Source of the DNA: Dyadobacter subterraneus
GTDB lineage: Bacteria; Bacteroidota; Bacteroidia; Cytophagales; Spirosomataceae
Reading direction: 5' to 3'
Length of the DNA: 64,000 nucleotides
Assembly (NCBI RefSeq): GCF_015221875.1
Contig: NZ_JACYGY010000001.1
Coordinates: forward strand, 3,016,501-3,080,500
How positions within the stretch are numbered: the first letter of the stretch is position 1; the number at the start of each line of letters is the position of its first letter. The notes under the pieces were generated by a model. The model was not told the origin of the DNA. It worked only from the letters and a program-made list of their open reading frames with translations, and did not search any database. A program made the position numbers and the translations under genes. This document shows positions 53,151 to 62,373 of this stretch, piece by piece.

Positions 53151-55637
53151 TTAAGCTTCCTGCGTAACTTCGTTTTCTTCTGTTTTCCAAATGACCTCAC
53201 CGCTGCTGTCCAGATCCAGGATAATCACGGATCCTTTGCCAACATCACCGGAAATTATCATCCGGCTGATAGGTCTTCTTAAAATATTCCGGATCACACC
53301 TTTCAATGGACGCACTCCATAACGCGGCGTAAATCCCTGCATGGCAATATGTTTTCTTGCTTCGTCGGTCATTCGCAGTGTAATTCCCTGTTTTTCCATC
53401 AGATCGGTCAGACTTTTCAGATGGATGTCAAATATTTTCACAACGTTTTCTTCTGAAATTGGCGCAAACGGGACAATTTCGGTAAGTCGGGCCAGAAATT
53501 CAGGGCGGAAATGTTTTGCCATGATATCCATCAGATCGGATGATTTTGGCAAACTTCCCTGATTAAACTGCTCTACAATTTTCTCCTGCCCGATATTGGA
53601 AGTAAAAAGAATTACCGCGTTTGAAAAATCACCTTCTTTTCCAAGCCTGTCGTGCAGTTTTCCTTCATCCAGAATCTGTAAAAACAAATCAAAAACTGAT
53701 GGATGAGCCTTTTCAATTTCATCAAACAGTACCACCGAGTAAGGTTTTTGTCGAATTTTATTCACCAGAAGTCCGCCTTCTTCATAACCGACATAACCCG
53801 GAGGAGCGCCGTAAAGCAAAGCTGCTGAATGTTCTTCCTTAAATTCAGACATATCAAAACGGATCAAAAATGATTCGTCGTTGAAAAGAAAATCCGCAAG
53901 TGCCTTTGCAATTTCTGTTTTTCCGGTTCCCGTCGGACCTAAAAGAAAGAAAGATCCAATCGGCTGTCCGGCCTTAATTAATCCTGATCTTGATTCCAGT
54001 ATAGCTTCGCTCAAAGCCTTGACAGCCTGATCCTGACCAACGACTCTTTTCTTCAATACCTCATTTATTCCCAGCAATTTATCTCTTTCAGAGCTTTGAA
54101 GTTTGCCCAGCGGAATTCCTGTTTTATGTGCTATCACCGCAGCAATTTCCTGTTTCCCAACACTTTGGGAATGTCTGGATGCCAGTTGTTGTAATGCCGA
54201 AAGTTTGGTAGTAAGATGGGTGTAAATACTTTCAGCAGTATCAAGTTCTTCATCCTGCTGGTCGAGCTGACCAACCAAAAGTGGACTGAGGCGATTGGGT
54301 AGTTGCCTTAAAAACCAACGCAATTCATGAACTCTTTCTGCTTCATCAACAGCCATTAAAGCATCAAGTTCTGTTTGAAGAACGGTCAGTTCGTTTTCAG
54401 AAACTTCTTCCATAAGCCGCATCGCAGCCATGGTTCTGTCAAGCAGATCCAGTGCAACATCCGGCAGTCGTCGTTCTTTAAGATACCTTTTAGAAAGTTT
54501 AACGGCTTCGCTGATCGTTTCTTCTTCAAGCTTCAAATTGTGATGCGCTTCATACACCGGTATAATGTGTTGGATCATACGAATAGCGGTGGCTTCGTCA
54601 GGTTCATCAACGTGCAGGATTTCAAATCTTCTGCTGAATGCTTCGTCCTTTTCGATGTATTTTCGATATTCTTCCGGTGTCGTTGCACCGATCAGTGTCA
54701 ATTCGCCACGGGCAAGTTCAGGTTTTAAAAGTTGCGCAACACCCGCGCCGACTGAGCCTTTCGGATCAAGAAGGATATGTATTTCATCAATAAATAAAAC
54801 TGCTTTATCCAGACTCTTCAACTCATTCAAAATTCCTTTCAGGCGCTCTTCAATTTCACCTTTGTAAGAGGCTCCCGCCACAAGTGCGCCTGTATCAAGT
54901 TCAAGTAAACGGGCATTTTGCAACAACAAGGGCACTTTTTTCTGAGTAATGAGTTGTGCGAAACCTTCTACCAAAGCAGATTTTCCTACACCGGGCTCGC
55001 CAATCAAAATTACGTTTGGTTTACTCCTTCTTCCCAAAATCTCAGCCATTTGTCTGATTTCCCGGTCGCGGCCAATTACAGAATCTATTTTGCCTTCGGC
55101 AGCTCTTTTGGTTTTGTCGGAAGTATATTTTTCAAGAAAACCGGATGCCGGTTTCGCTGTATTACCGGGACCGTTTCCGGATATTGTTTTTTCATCCTGA
55201 TTATCCGGAGCCTGATCACCAGCCGTTTGCTGGCTCATGGCCAAAACTTCTTTTTGTGTAAGCGGAAGCGATTTGAGCTGTTCGGCGGAAAAACCTACAC
55301 CTGGTTTTAAAAGTGACGCGAGCACACAAAGCGGATCTGTATCCCGGTTCAATTGCAAAGAAATTAACTCTGCAAGTTCCAGGCAAGAAGTTGCCAGGGA
55401 ATCCGGTTGGGGCGATTCCGGTACTTTTATGGATTTCGGACTTTCCTCTAATCTTACTTCTGCCCAATCCCGTAGGTATGCAACATCTTTTTGTGCCATG
55501 ACGAGCTCAGAGGCAAGGCCTGCATCATTATGCAGAACCCCCATTAAAAGATGAGCGGGTCCAAAACGCTCTTGCCGGTATTCGCGGGCAAGCGATTGCG
55601 CAACGGTAATGGCGTATTTAAGTGCTTCGGTTTGCAT
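53151..55637 (-). CDS. tssH: T6SS sheath-recycling AAA+ ATPase TssH/ClpV
   Basis: 828 residues from the ATG at 55637 (MQTEALKYAITVAQSL). Clp N-domain about 1-140, AAA1 with Walker A GEPGVGKSA and Walker B VLFIDEIH, middle domain about 410-490, AAA2 with Walker A GPTGTGKTE, Walker B VVLFDEIEKAHP, and a C-terminal D2-small domain. A ClpB-like long coiled-coil M-domain is reduced, as in ClpV. It extracts TssC from contracted sheath. Gap to the next gene is 10 bp. Confidence 0.94.
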   Translation of the reverse strand: MQTEALKYAITVAQSLAREYRQERFGPAHLLMGVLHNDAGLASELVMAQKDVAYLRDWAEVRLEESPKSIKVPESPQPDSLATSCLELAELISLQLNRDTDPLCVLASLLKPGVGFSAEQLKSLPLTQKEVLAMSQQTAGDQAPDNQDEKTISGNGPGNTAKPASGFLEKYTSDKTKRAAEGKIDSVIGRDREIRQMAEILGRRSKPNVILIGEPGVGKSALVEGFAQLITQKKVPLLLQNARLLELDTGALVAGASYKGEIEERLKGILNELKSLDKAVLFIDEIHILLDPKGSVGAGVAQLLKPELARGELTLIGATTPEEYRKYIEKDEAFSRRFEILHVDEPDEATAIRMIQHIIPVYEAHHNLKLEEETISEAVKLSKRYLKERRLPDVALDLLDRTMAAMRLMEEVSENELTVLQTELDALMAVDEAERVHELRWFLRQLPNRLSPLLVGQLDQQDEELDTAESIYTHLTTKLSALQQLASRHSQSVGKQEIAAVIAHKTGIPLGKLQSSERDKLLGINEVLKKRVVGQDQAVKALSEAILESRSGLIKAGQPIGSFFLLGPTGTGKTEIAKALADFLFNDESFLIRFDMSEFKEEHSAALLYGAPPGYVGYEEGGLLVNKIRQKPYSVVLFDEIEKAHPSVFDLFLQILDEGKLHDRLGKEGDFSNAVILFTSNIGQEKIVEQFNQGSLPKSSDLMDIMAKHFRPEFLARLTEIVPFAPISEENVVKIFDIHLKSLTDLMEKQGITLRMTDEARKHIAMQGFTPRYGVRPLKGVIRNILRRPISRMIISGDVGKGSVIILDLDSSGEVIWKTEENEVTQEA

Positions 55638-55732
55638 GAATTGATCGTTAAAATCGAAAACGTTTTTTTGTTCATTCCTTGGCCAGGCCACAATGCATTA
55701 CCTTTTCAAGATGAGGAGTTTATAAATTTGTA

Positions 55733-56680
55733 CTACGGCTGGTTTTTCTGTAATCCGATCAGTCTCTCAAGTGCTTTCGATTTCATTTCTTTATTATTGG
55801 TTGAAAGCTGAAGGCCATCAAAAATCTGCTTGGCCTGGTCGTAATATACTTTTCTGTCGTTTTTACGGAGATTTCCCTGCGTGAGCAATTGATAATAACC
55901 TTCGGCTTCTGAATATCGCAGCCATTCGCGATAGGTCACACCAGTTCCTGCTTTGGCAGAAAGACATTCATCCAGTTGTTTTTGTATCGCTGCCGCATCC
56001 GTTCCGCCGCCTCCTGATTTCGACGACCGGCAGTTGTCAAGATCTTTTTGTGCGGCCGCCAGTTTTGCCTGCAATTCTTTTGCGGGATCAGCTCCGCCAC
56101 CTCCGCCGCCACCTCCGGCTCCGCCCGCACCGGCCATGAGTTGACGTTCCATTCCTTTTATTTCCAGGTCTTTCATGTTAATCTGATTTCTAAGATCATT
56201 AACTACCTGCATGTCAATTCCTTTGCTATCGAGCGTGCGTCTGAGTTCACTGATGGTTTGGCGGTAAGTAACAAGTGCTTCCGTCAGTTTTGCAACCCCA
56301 CTCGAAAGTCTCCTGTTTTGTTCACTTTTGGCAGAGGCAGCGAGTATATTAAAATGGCTCATGATCGAATTGATCCTGCTTTCAATATCTACAAGCTGGG
56401 TGCGTGCCGTTGCTTTGGCCATCTCATCGGTTGCGCTGCTGTAAATTCCGTCCTGCTGAATTAGTTTGCGCGAAATCTGGCTTAATGTATCCGTATCAAC
56501 CAGCAATGGAGATTGTTCCTGCACGATTTCCTTGTAAAGATTTGATTCAGATTCTGTTACGGAGCCTGGTACGCGCAGAAGCAGGTACACTGCCAGCACC
56601 GGAAAACTGAGTGAAAGTGCGTAAATGCCAATGAATTTTCCGATAGCGGATTTTCTCTGGTTTTTATTAACCGGCTCCAT
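55733..56680 (-). CDS. tssO: T6SSiii protein TssO
   Basis: 315-residue protein of subtype iii systems: one N-terminal membrane helix (IGIYALSLSFPVLAVYLLLR, about residues 17-36), then coiled-coil segments (about 95-185, with RRTLDSKGIDMQVVNDLRNQ) interrupted by two glycine-rich linkers (GGGGGGGGA around 190; SGGGG around 220), and a C-terminal helical domain (LRYSEAEGYYQLLTQGNL). TssO is part of the membrane complex in this subtype. Encoded between tssK and clpV. Confidence 0.82.
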   Translation of the reverse strand: MEPVNKNQRKSAIGKFIGIYALSLSFPVLAVYLLLRVPGSVTESESNLYKEIVQEQSPLLVDTDTLSQISRKLIQQDGIYSSATDEMAKATARTQLVDIESRINSIMSHFNILAASAKSEQNRRLSSGVAKLTEALVTYRQTISELRRTLDSKGIDMQVVNDLRNQINMKDLEIKGMERQLMAGAGGAGGGGGGGGADPAKELQAKLAAAQKDLDNCRSSKSGGGGTDAAAIQKQLDECLSAKAGTGVTYREWLRYSEAEGYYQLLTQGNLRKNDRKVYYDQAKQIFDGLQLSTNNKEMKSKALERLIGLQKNQP

Positions 56681-56770
56681 TTTTGCTAATGTTTAGTACA
56701 TAGTTATCCTGTCGACGGATTTTTGTGGCCGTCGGATCGTCAAAAACAATACTCTTTCAAAATCACTGCA

Positions 56771-57934
56771 TCAAAGAGGGCTCCACCTGGATTTCTGCTT
56801 TTCGGGTTGAACGGGTGTTTCGTGGACCGGGCTTTCGATTATGAAAACCTGTTGTCCCTTCCGTTTTCCTATAAATTCCAGCTGGCTTAATTTTAAAAAC
56901 AAGGCTGTCCAGATACTAAAAAAGTTGTCCGTTATTTTAAGACTGGAAGCTATTTCATTGTGATCATATGGCACCTGAATCATGTTCAGAATCCACTTTT
57001 CAAGTCCGCCGGGCGACTCTTCTGCCCATTCTCCCAAATAACCCAGAACTTCTTCCTTCTCACGATCGGTCAGGGATTCCAGTGATGCACGGATACTTTG
57101 TACCGGTTGTATCATCACTACAATCATTTCCAGCGGCGTTTGATAAGGTGTAATTCTGTGAAATACTGCGTTGTTTGTAACGAGTACATTGATCAGCCTT
57201 TCAACCATTATCTGTATGCTGTCAGACAAAGGGCTTTTTTGGCTTTTTATCTTGATTTTCTGAACAATACGAAATGAATATGTTTCAATATCATTTAAAT
57301 AAGCACCAAAACGGTTATACCAATCCTTTAATCCCTGATGACTTTTTATCGTTCCTGATGCCGGAATGTATTCGTTTATAACTTTCAATTCTGCATTGTT
57401 ATATTCTATTTTTCCAACGATCAGATTAGGTCCGGACCATTGCTGATTGTTGATCGTTTCCGCAGGAACCACGTTTACGCTATACCCAGGCAAAGTGTAG
57501 GGATGGCGCATTGGAATTTCATTTTCTACCGGACTGCCAAAAAATGTTCTTTCAAATAAATCAACACTGATGACGATGTAAAACGTCTGATTCTGATTTG
57601 CTTGTAAATGATTTTTTGCAAATATTTCACCAAGTGAAGTATCGGTTGTCAGTTCATTTTTTTGGTTAATTTCAATCAGGCTGCCATCGGGTGTTATCGC
57701 AAAACAATGGCTTATTTTAATTCTTATCTGCTGACTGGCATCTCCCAGGATTTGTATTTGTAAGGATTCGCTGCCGTCTTTTTCTGCTAAAAGTCCGTAA
57801 TTATATGGCGTCAACGTCGCAGCCTGCATCTGGCGGACTTGTTCGGTATGGTAATGATCCGTTTCAACAAAATGTTGTCTGGATATTTTCATTCCATCGA
57901 CCCAATTTACTGCCAAGTGCTGAAATTTCGCCAT
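56771..57934 (-). CDS. tssK: T6SS baseplate protein TssK
   Basis: 387-residue TssK/VasE family protein. The beginning HLAVNWVDGMKISRQHFVET is family-typical, with an N-terminal phage-receptor-binding-like shoulder domain, a stalk and a C-terminal domain that binds the membrane complex (LVTNNAVFHRITPYQTPLEM). It links the baseplate wedges to the envelope complex, here presumably TssN/TssO. It is preceded by two LuxR-type genes. Confidence 0.88.
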   Translation of the reverse strand: MAKFQHLAVNWVDGMKISRQHFVETDHYHTEQVRQMQAATLTPYNYGLLAEKDGSESLQIQILGDASQQIRIKISHCFAITPDGSLIEINQKNELTTDTSLGEIFAKNHLQANQNQTFYIVISVDLFERTFFGSPVENEIPMRHPYTLPGYSVNVVPAETINNQQWSGPNLIVGKIEYNNAELKVINEYIPASGTIKSHQGLKDWYNRFGAYLNDIETYSFRIVQKIKIKSQKSPLSDSIQIMVERLINVLVTNNAVFHRITPYQTPLEMIVVMIQPVQSIRASLESLTDREKEEVLGYLGEWAEESPGGLEKWILNMIQVPYDHNEIASSLKITDNFFSIWTALFLKLSQLEFIGKRKGQQVFIIESPVHETPVQPEKQKSRWSPL

Positions 57935-57950
57935 ACTCTTTATTCGCCGG

Positions 57951-58139
57951 TTAATTATTTAATTTCATGGCTGCTTTCACAAGCCCGATAACAGTGCGTA
58001 CTCCAAATTTTCTGAACAGGCTGCGCCTGTATGTTTCAACGGTAGAAATACTTACTTCAAGCTTTTCAGCAATCTGCTTTGAGCTGAGCTCCTCCATGAT
58101 GAGGTCTAAAATTTCCTGTTCGCGCTTTGTCAGTTCCAT
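57951..58139 (-). CDS. Minimal LuxR-type DNA-binding protein
   Basis: 62-residue protein consisting only of a GerE/LuxR helix-turn-helix: LTKREQEILDLIMEELSSKQ and IAEKLEVSISTVETYRRSLF. The ATG at 58139 is preferred (MELTKREQ). No receiver or ligand domain exists. It sits 16 bp before tssK and may tune expression of the T6SS operon, perhaps by heterodimerising with the pseudo-receiver LuxR protein encoded upstream (inference). Confidence 0.8.
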   Translation of the reverse strand: MELTKREQEILDLIMEELSSKQIAEKLEVSISTVETYRRSLFRKFGVRTVIGLVKAAMKLNN

Positions 58140-58283
58140 AAGTAAAACACTTAGACAAAGTTGCAACCTTACAAGCGCCATTTCAATCGGCAGATACCCT
58201 GAAATTTATCTGCAAATACCCTGATATTTACATTTAATTTTTGCGCAGTTTTAAGGGTTTTCCACGACGATTTTTTCAGAAAA

Positions 58284-58934
58284 TCAGACAACTCCCATTC
58301 TGACAGCAATTTTGGTCAGCCCTACCGAATTTTTTACTCCCAGCTTTTGAAACAGGTTTCTGCGGTGGCTTTCTACTGTTTTGTCGCTGATACACAGTTC
58401 ACTTGCAATGCGTGTTGTGGTATACTCATTAGCAACCAGTCTTAAAATTTCAATTTCTCTCTTACTTAAAAAATCTTTCGTTGTAGGTTCGGGTTCTACT
58501 AAAAATGTTTCAACTGAACTTTCCGCGAGCCTTAACATTACTTCCTGCCCATAATAAACTCTTCCCTGCGAAACGGCCCGGAAAGCAAGTTCCCACTCAT
58601 GTAATTCCGATTCAAAAACAATATAACCACTCACCCCTGAGCGGACAACTTCTCTTACTGATTCAGGCGACGGACTTGGTGCCAACAGCAGAAATTTTAG
58701 CCTGGGATGCAGTTTTCGGATTTTCAGGATCTTTTCAGCCAGGTTTTCAGTCTGATGTGCAAATACAACAATTACGTCAATGTCTTTGATATATGGAAGC
58801 TGGATAAGATGGTCGAGTGAGCTGCCTTTGCCTACCAGTTCAACATAGGATATTTTACGCAGCCAGTCTGCTACGGCTTCACATTCCAGTGGATGTGGAT
58901 GTACTAGAAACGTATGTGCGATGAAGTGTTCCAT
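58284..58934 (-). CDS. LuxR-family regulator with degenerate receiver domain
   Basis: 216 residues. The C-terminal GerE DNA-binding domain (about 153-216: LSKREIEILRLVANEYTTT, SHRRNLFQKLGVKNSVGLT) is intact. The N-terminal part folds like a NarL-type receiver (hydrophobic strands FLVHPHPLE, DIDVIVVFAH, FLLLAPSPS, GYIVFES) but lacks the acidic pair, the phosphorylatable Asp (Phe58 is at that place) and the conserved Lys (Phe107). It therefore cannot be phosphorylated in the usual way and may respond to a ligand or a protein partner. First gene of the T6SS operon; a candidate master regulator (inference). Confidence 0.85.
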   Translation of the reverse strand: MEHFIAHTFLVHPHPLECEAVADWLRKISYVELVGKGSSLDHLIQLPYIKDIDVIVVFAHQTENLAEKILKIRKLHPRLKFLLLAPSPSPESVREVVRSGVSGYIVFESELHEWELAFRAVSQGRVYYGQEVMLRLAESSVETFLVEPEPTTKDFLSKREIEILRLVANEYTTTRIASELCISDKTVESHRRNLFQKLGVKNSVGLTKIAVRMGVV

Positions 58935-59695
58935 ACTTGTCGAGTAATTATTTACTGTTCAAAGGTAGCATTCTGAGTCTTAGTGTCAATGCTGAGAATG
59001 GTACCTGTTATTATCCGGTATGCCAATTTCGCATGTTGCGCCGGCATTTCCACATTAAAAAGTCATTAATAAGTAGTGTACCAGATACAATAGAAGTTGA
59101 GAATGCTATATATCTCACTATCAGATTTATGAAAAATTATTTCGGATATTTTACAACCAAGTAATACCCTTAATGGTATAAACTTACTCAATAGTATATA
59201 CGTTGAGTGGAAGTTTGCTAATCGAATTGAGATAAAAAGGGAATCAGGCAAGCGCAAGAAAATCTAAGGATATAAGAATTCGAAGATTCTGTTTTTTCAG
59301 ATTTAACCGTAGATTTAATCGGCATGATATGAGGAAGAAGAAATCAGGAAATATTTATATCATTTTTTTACTTGAATAAGGTATATTTCTTTGACACGGC
59401 TACTGATTTGAAATGCCTGATTTGATAGGAAGAATAAAAGTGTATTTCCTTAAAAGATTTGTAGAGGGAATTTTAAAAATTACATATTGGATAAAATTTA
59501 TTTTATAAACGATTAAAATATCTACAAAGCGAAAATTTTCGATAAATTTTTATTCGGACACGATTTAAGTGTGACAGATTAAAATTTCTGTACTTTTTTG
59601 GAATAATACCCGTAGGGGAAAAGACCATTTGGTTTGAGGATGTTATTAGGCGGTAAGCTGTTTTAGTTTTAAAAGGTTAAATAAAGCTGAATTTC
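58935..59695. other. 761-bp AT-rich region without recognisable gene
   Basis: No supported coding frame. The left end must contain the promoter of the T6SS regulator operon (minus strand). Several A/T runs occur but no convincing hairpin or tRNA. It separates the T6SS locus from the AraC/SIP pair. Confidence 0.5.
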
Positions 59696-60574
59696 TTACA
59701 AAGACCGTGCTGTTTTATTTTTCCGGAAAACGGCTGGCGACGACCCCGTGCTTTTTCCAAACAAGCGAATGAAATATTTATCATCTTCGTAACCCAGCGT
59801 ATAAGCAATTTCTTTAATACTCATTTCTGAATAGTACAATAACCGTTGCGCTTCATTAATAACTTCCTGCTGTATGAAATAAGTTAGCGGAAATCCTGTC
59901 ACCGCTTTTACCGTGTCGTTCAGATAACTTACCGAAAAATTCATTTTTTCCGCGTATTCGGAAGGCTTCTTTATGGTTTTAAAGTTTTTCTGTAAGAGCT
60001 GGCGAAATTTCTTGGTGATGTCAATATTTCGGGATGAGTGTTCCTGAATGCGTGTGTTCTCCTGCAACTGATATAAAATTGAAAACTGGTAAATAAAGGA
60101 ATCCAGGAGCGACCTAATGAGCTGCGGCTGAAACATAGCTTGTTTTTCTGTATTGATAACTGAATGTATAAGCTCAAAAAGTTTTTTGAACCAATCATTT
60201 TCTTCATCACTTAAATTGATGAGCGCCACTTTTGTAAGTGATTCTTCTATAATCAGCCTCGCGTTTTCATTCACCAGTTTGGCGTCAAATGCCAAAACCC
60301 AGCCGTTGCCAGTCTGATGTTTTACCACTTCATGCACTTGGCCCGGATAGGAAATCAGTATCGATTGTTCTTTGATGAGCACAGGCTGGAAATCGATCAT
60401 GAAATCCAGATTTCCATTTTCAACAAAAAAGCAGCAATAATGGTCGTGGCGATGAGGTACAGAAGCTTGGATGGCATATTGAAAAATCTCTTCTGCCAGA
60501 AAATTGCAGATGAAAATGTCGGATCCCTTCTCCATTAATTCATCAAACTGATAAATGGGTATTTTTTCAGACAT
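59696..60574 (-). CDS. AraC-family transcriptional regulator
   Basis: 292 residues from the ATG at 60574 (MSEKIPIYQFDELMEKGSD). N-terminal cupin domain with HRHDHYCCFFVENG and YPGQVHEVV, then C-terminal HTH domain with FSVSYLNDTVKAVTGF and IAYTLGYEDDKYFIRLFGKS. It starts 10 bp after the SIP-like gene stop, so both genes are one transcript. It probably controls its partner or iron/redox genes (inference). Confidence 0.9.
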   Translation of the reverse strand: MSEKIPIYQFDELMEKGSDIFICNFLAEEIFQYAIQASVPHRHDHYCCFFVENGNLDFMIDFQPVLIKEQSILISYPGQVHEVVKHQTGNGWVLAFDAKLVNENARLIIEESLTKVALINLSDEENDWFKKLFELIHSVINTEKQAMFQPQLIRSLLDSFIYQFSILYQLQENTRIQEHSSRNIDITKKFRQLLQKNFKTIKKPSEYAEKMNFSVSYLNDTVKAVTGFPLTYFIQQEVINEAQRLLYYSEMSIKEIAYTLGYEDDKYFIRLFGKSTGSSPAVFRKNKTARSL

Positions 60575-60584
60575 TCCTTTAATT

Positions 60585-61283
60585 TTAAGACCAGAAGCCA
60601 TGAGCAAAAATTTTCGCGGTAAGATATGGATTCTTTTTAAAGATTTTTCGTAGTCCGGTTACCATTGGTATGTAACCCGCGATATAAATGGCGCTGTAAT
60701 CTGACAGAGTTTTATTTCCGGAGTATTGATGTAAACTATCAAGACTGTCTGTACCCGGCTTCATCACAAACGTAAATTCTGGATTTTCATATATGAAAAA
60801 ATCAGGAAGCCAGTAATTTTCATTCAAAAATACGACCGCCTCAAACGGATATTCTTTTCTGTTTGTCAATTGTTTGAGCGCAAGAAAATGTCCCAGGGCA
60901 CTTCCATCACCAAAACATATTATTTTTCCGGATTGAGATGGTAATTGTGCAGCATGTGCGGGGGAAAAAAGAATAATGTCTCCAACACTTAGATTCTTCG
61001 TCCAGGCGCTGCCGAAACCGTTGTGATCCGTTTCGATCAGCATGGTGCATGTTCTTTTTTTAACGTCCCATGTCGCCGGTGTGTAATCTCTGTATTCATA
61101 TTCTGCTACTTTACATTTCAGACGTGGTATGGTTGTCCATTTAGCCATATCCACGTCCGGTAAATGCAAATCAATTTCGTACATCGTTTCCGGTTGCCAT
61201 TTTCTGATCGCCTGTACAAAACCTTCCTGCGTAAATGCCTTATCTAACAGGGAAAATACAGCTTTTTTTAGTCCGTTTGCCAT
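60585..61283 (-). CDS. Siderophore-interacting-type FAD ferric reductase
   Basis: 232-residue protein of the siderophore-interacting (SIP/ViuB) flavoprotein group: FAD-binding beta-barrel with VAEYEYRDYTPATWD (RxYT-like FAD motif), a phosphate-binding region (ETDHNGFGSAW), and a nucleotide-binding half with GDGSALGHFLALKQL. These enzymes reduce Fe(III)-siderophores in the cytoplasm with NAD(P)H. It is cotranscribed with the downstream AraC gene. Confidence 0.82.
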   Translation of the reverse strand: MANGLKKAVFSLLDKAFTQEGFVQAIRKWQPETMYEIDLHLPDVDMAKWTTIPRLKCKVAEYEYRDYTPATWDVKKRTCTMLIETDHNGFGSAWTKNLSVGDIILFSPAHAAQLPSQSGKIICFGDGSALGHFLALKQLTNRKEYPFEAVVFLNENYWLPDFFIYENPEFTFVMKPGTDSLDSLHQYSGNKTLSDYSAIYIAGYIPMVTGLRKIFKKNPYLTAKIFAHGFWS

Positions 61284-61318
61284 TTAATTTGTTGAATTTT
61301 TGAGCCTTACTATAATTT

Positions 61319-61609
61319 CTAATCGAGCAGTTCTTCACAATTGAATCCGTGCTGCTTTACAATTTCTATTGCCTGAGATGCAAAATTTCCATGATGTTTT
61401 ATGCGAAGAACTTTGTCACAATCGCCAAGATCGAAGCTGATTTCACTGCCGGGAAAGTGTGAGAGAAGTATTTTAGCAATAATCTGGGCGTCACCAAATT
61501 CCTTTACATTTGTTTTAAAAACATAAATTGTGAGATAACTTATTATAATGTCCTCACGCGATTTTAGATTTATAGTCGGTGAGGAACGTATGGCTTCTGC
61601 TTTTTTCAT
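61319..61609 (-). CDS. Small conserved protein, likely ferredoxin-like (HMA-like) fold
   Basis: 96 residues without signal. The second half reads VFKTNVKEFGDAQIIAKILL and PGSEISFDLGDCDKVLRIKH, matching small Bacteroidota proteins annotated as hypothetical or heavy-metal-associated-domain-like; the fold should be beta-alpha-beta-beta-alpha-beta. No CxxC motif is seen, though one Cys (DCD) is conserved. Function unknown. It is 35 bp upstream of the SIP gene and may belong to that operon. Confidence 0.7.
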   Translation of the reverse strand: MKKAEAIRSSPTINLKSREDIIISYLTIYVFKTNVKEFGDAQIIAKILLSHFPGSEISFDLGDCDKVLRIKHHGNFASQAIEIVKQHGFNCEELLD

Positions 61610-61834
61610 TGTTGATATAACCTTTTGTTGCGACTAATAGATGAACAAAGGTATTTTATAAAACAGGTGTTTTGTGCTACAAATGACGGGGAAAGGTGGA
61701 TGATTCGCGTGAAATGTTTTTGAATGTATTTTGATGAGGAAGAATGTTGTTTGACCAGAGATTCAAAATTATTAGCACTTGGTTTTATTGAATATTATCT
61801 TTAAATTAAACTATTCATCAAACTGCTGCTCATC

Positions 61835-62290
61835 ATGAAAAAATACTGGATCTCTATATTTTTGATTACAAGTTCCATTGTAACCTATGCGCAAGGAATT
61901 GTGGTCAATGCGGATGGGACACATTCTGTTGTGATAAATTCAGGAACTACGGGAGTTATAGTAAATTCGAACGGGACACATTCTACCGTAGTTAATTCAG
62001 GATCGAATGTCTCAACAATTGTAAATCCGAATGGAACGCATTCAACCGCGATCAATAATGGCAGCATATCCACGATTGTAAATCCTGATGGCACACATTC
62101 AATTGGTATAAATAACGGAACGATGATACAAGTTGTAACACCTGATCAGAAAAATGCCGTGGATAATATTCAAAAAGCTGATGCGGCTGAGGAAAGTGAT
62201 GTTTGGTTTAAACCGTCGACAGAGAAAGAGGTTGTCCCGATTTCAAAACCTGAAAGAAAACACAAGAAGAATCGGGACAAGCGAGAATAA
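61835..62290 (+). CDS. Secreted protein with four tandem GTHS repeats
   Basis: 151 residues. Signal peptide MKKYWISIFLITSSIVTYAQ, then four tandem repeats of about 20 residues with the pattern [VI]VN-x-[DN]-GTHS-x-x-x-N-[SN]-G (VVNADGTHSVVINSG, IVNSNGTHSTVVNSG, IVNPNGTHSTAINNG, IVNPDGTHSIGINNG) at about 22-100. A basic tail (KPERKHKKNRDKRE) follows. The repeats resemble short beta-hairpin or beta-roll strands. It may be a surface or wall-associated protein; no enzymatic motif. No assignment to a family. Confidence 0.85.
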   Translation: MKKYWISIFLITSSIVTYAQGIVVNADGTHSVVINSGTTGVIVNSNGTHSTVVNSGSNVSTIVNPNGTHSTAINNGSISTIVNPDGTHSIGINNGTMIQVVTPDQKNAVDNIQKADAAEESDVWFKPSTEKEVVPISKPERKHKKNRDKRE

Positions 62291-62315
62291 ATAATAACTG
62301 GCAAAGAGTTCATTG

Positions 62316-62342
62316 CGTTTTTTAGTAAAACACTAAAAAACG
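62316..62342. terminator. Bidirectional terminator hairpin
   Basis: 11-bp stem CGTTTTTTAGT / ACTAAAAAACG with 5-nt loop between two convergent genes. Confidence 0.7.
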
Positions 62343-62373
62343 TAATTTTTTATAGCAGAAAATCAGAGTTTTC

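Noticed and set aside
55953..56144. Proline-rich plus-strand frame
   Set aside because: Antisense of the glycine runs in tssO; composition artefact.
59066..59257. 63-codon minus-strand frame in the AT-rich gap
   Set aside because: No motif, composition as expected for random AT-rich sequence, no ribosome binding site or neighbours.
61910..62110. CRISPR-like array in the GTHS gene
   Set aside because: The repeats are in-frame coding repeats of about 60 bp with diverged bases and no spacers.
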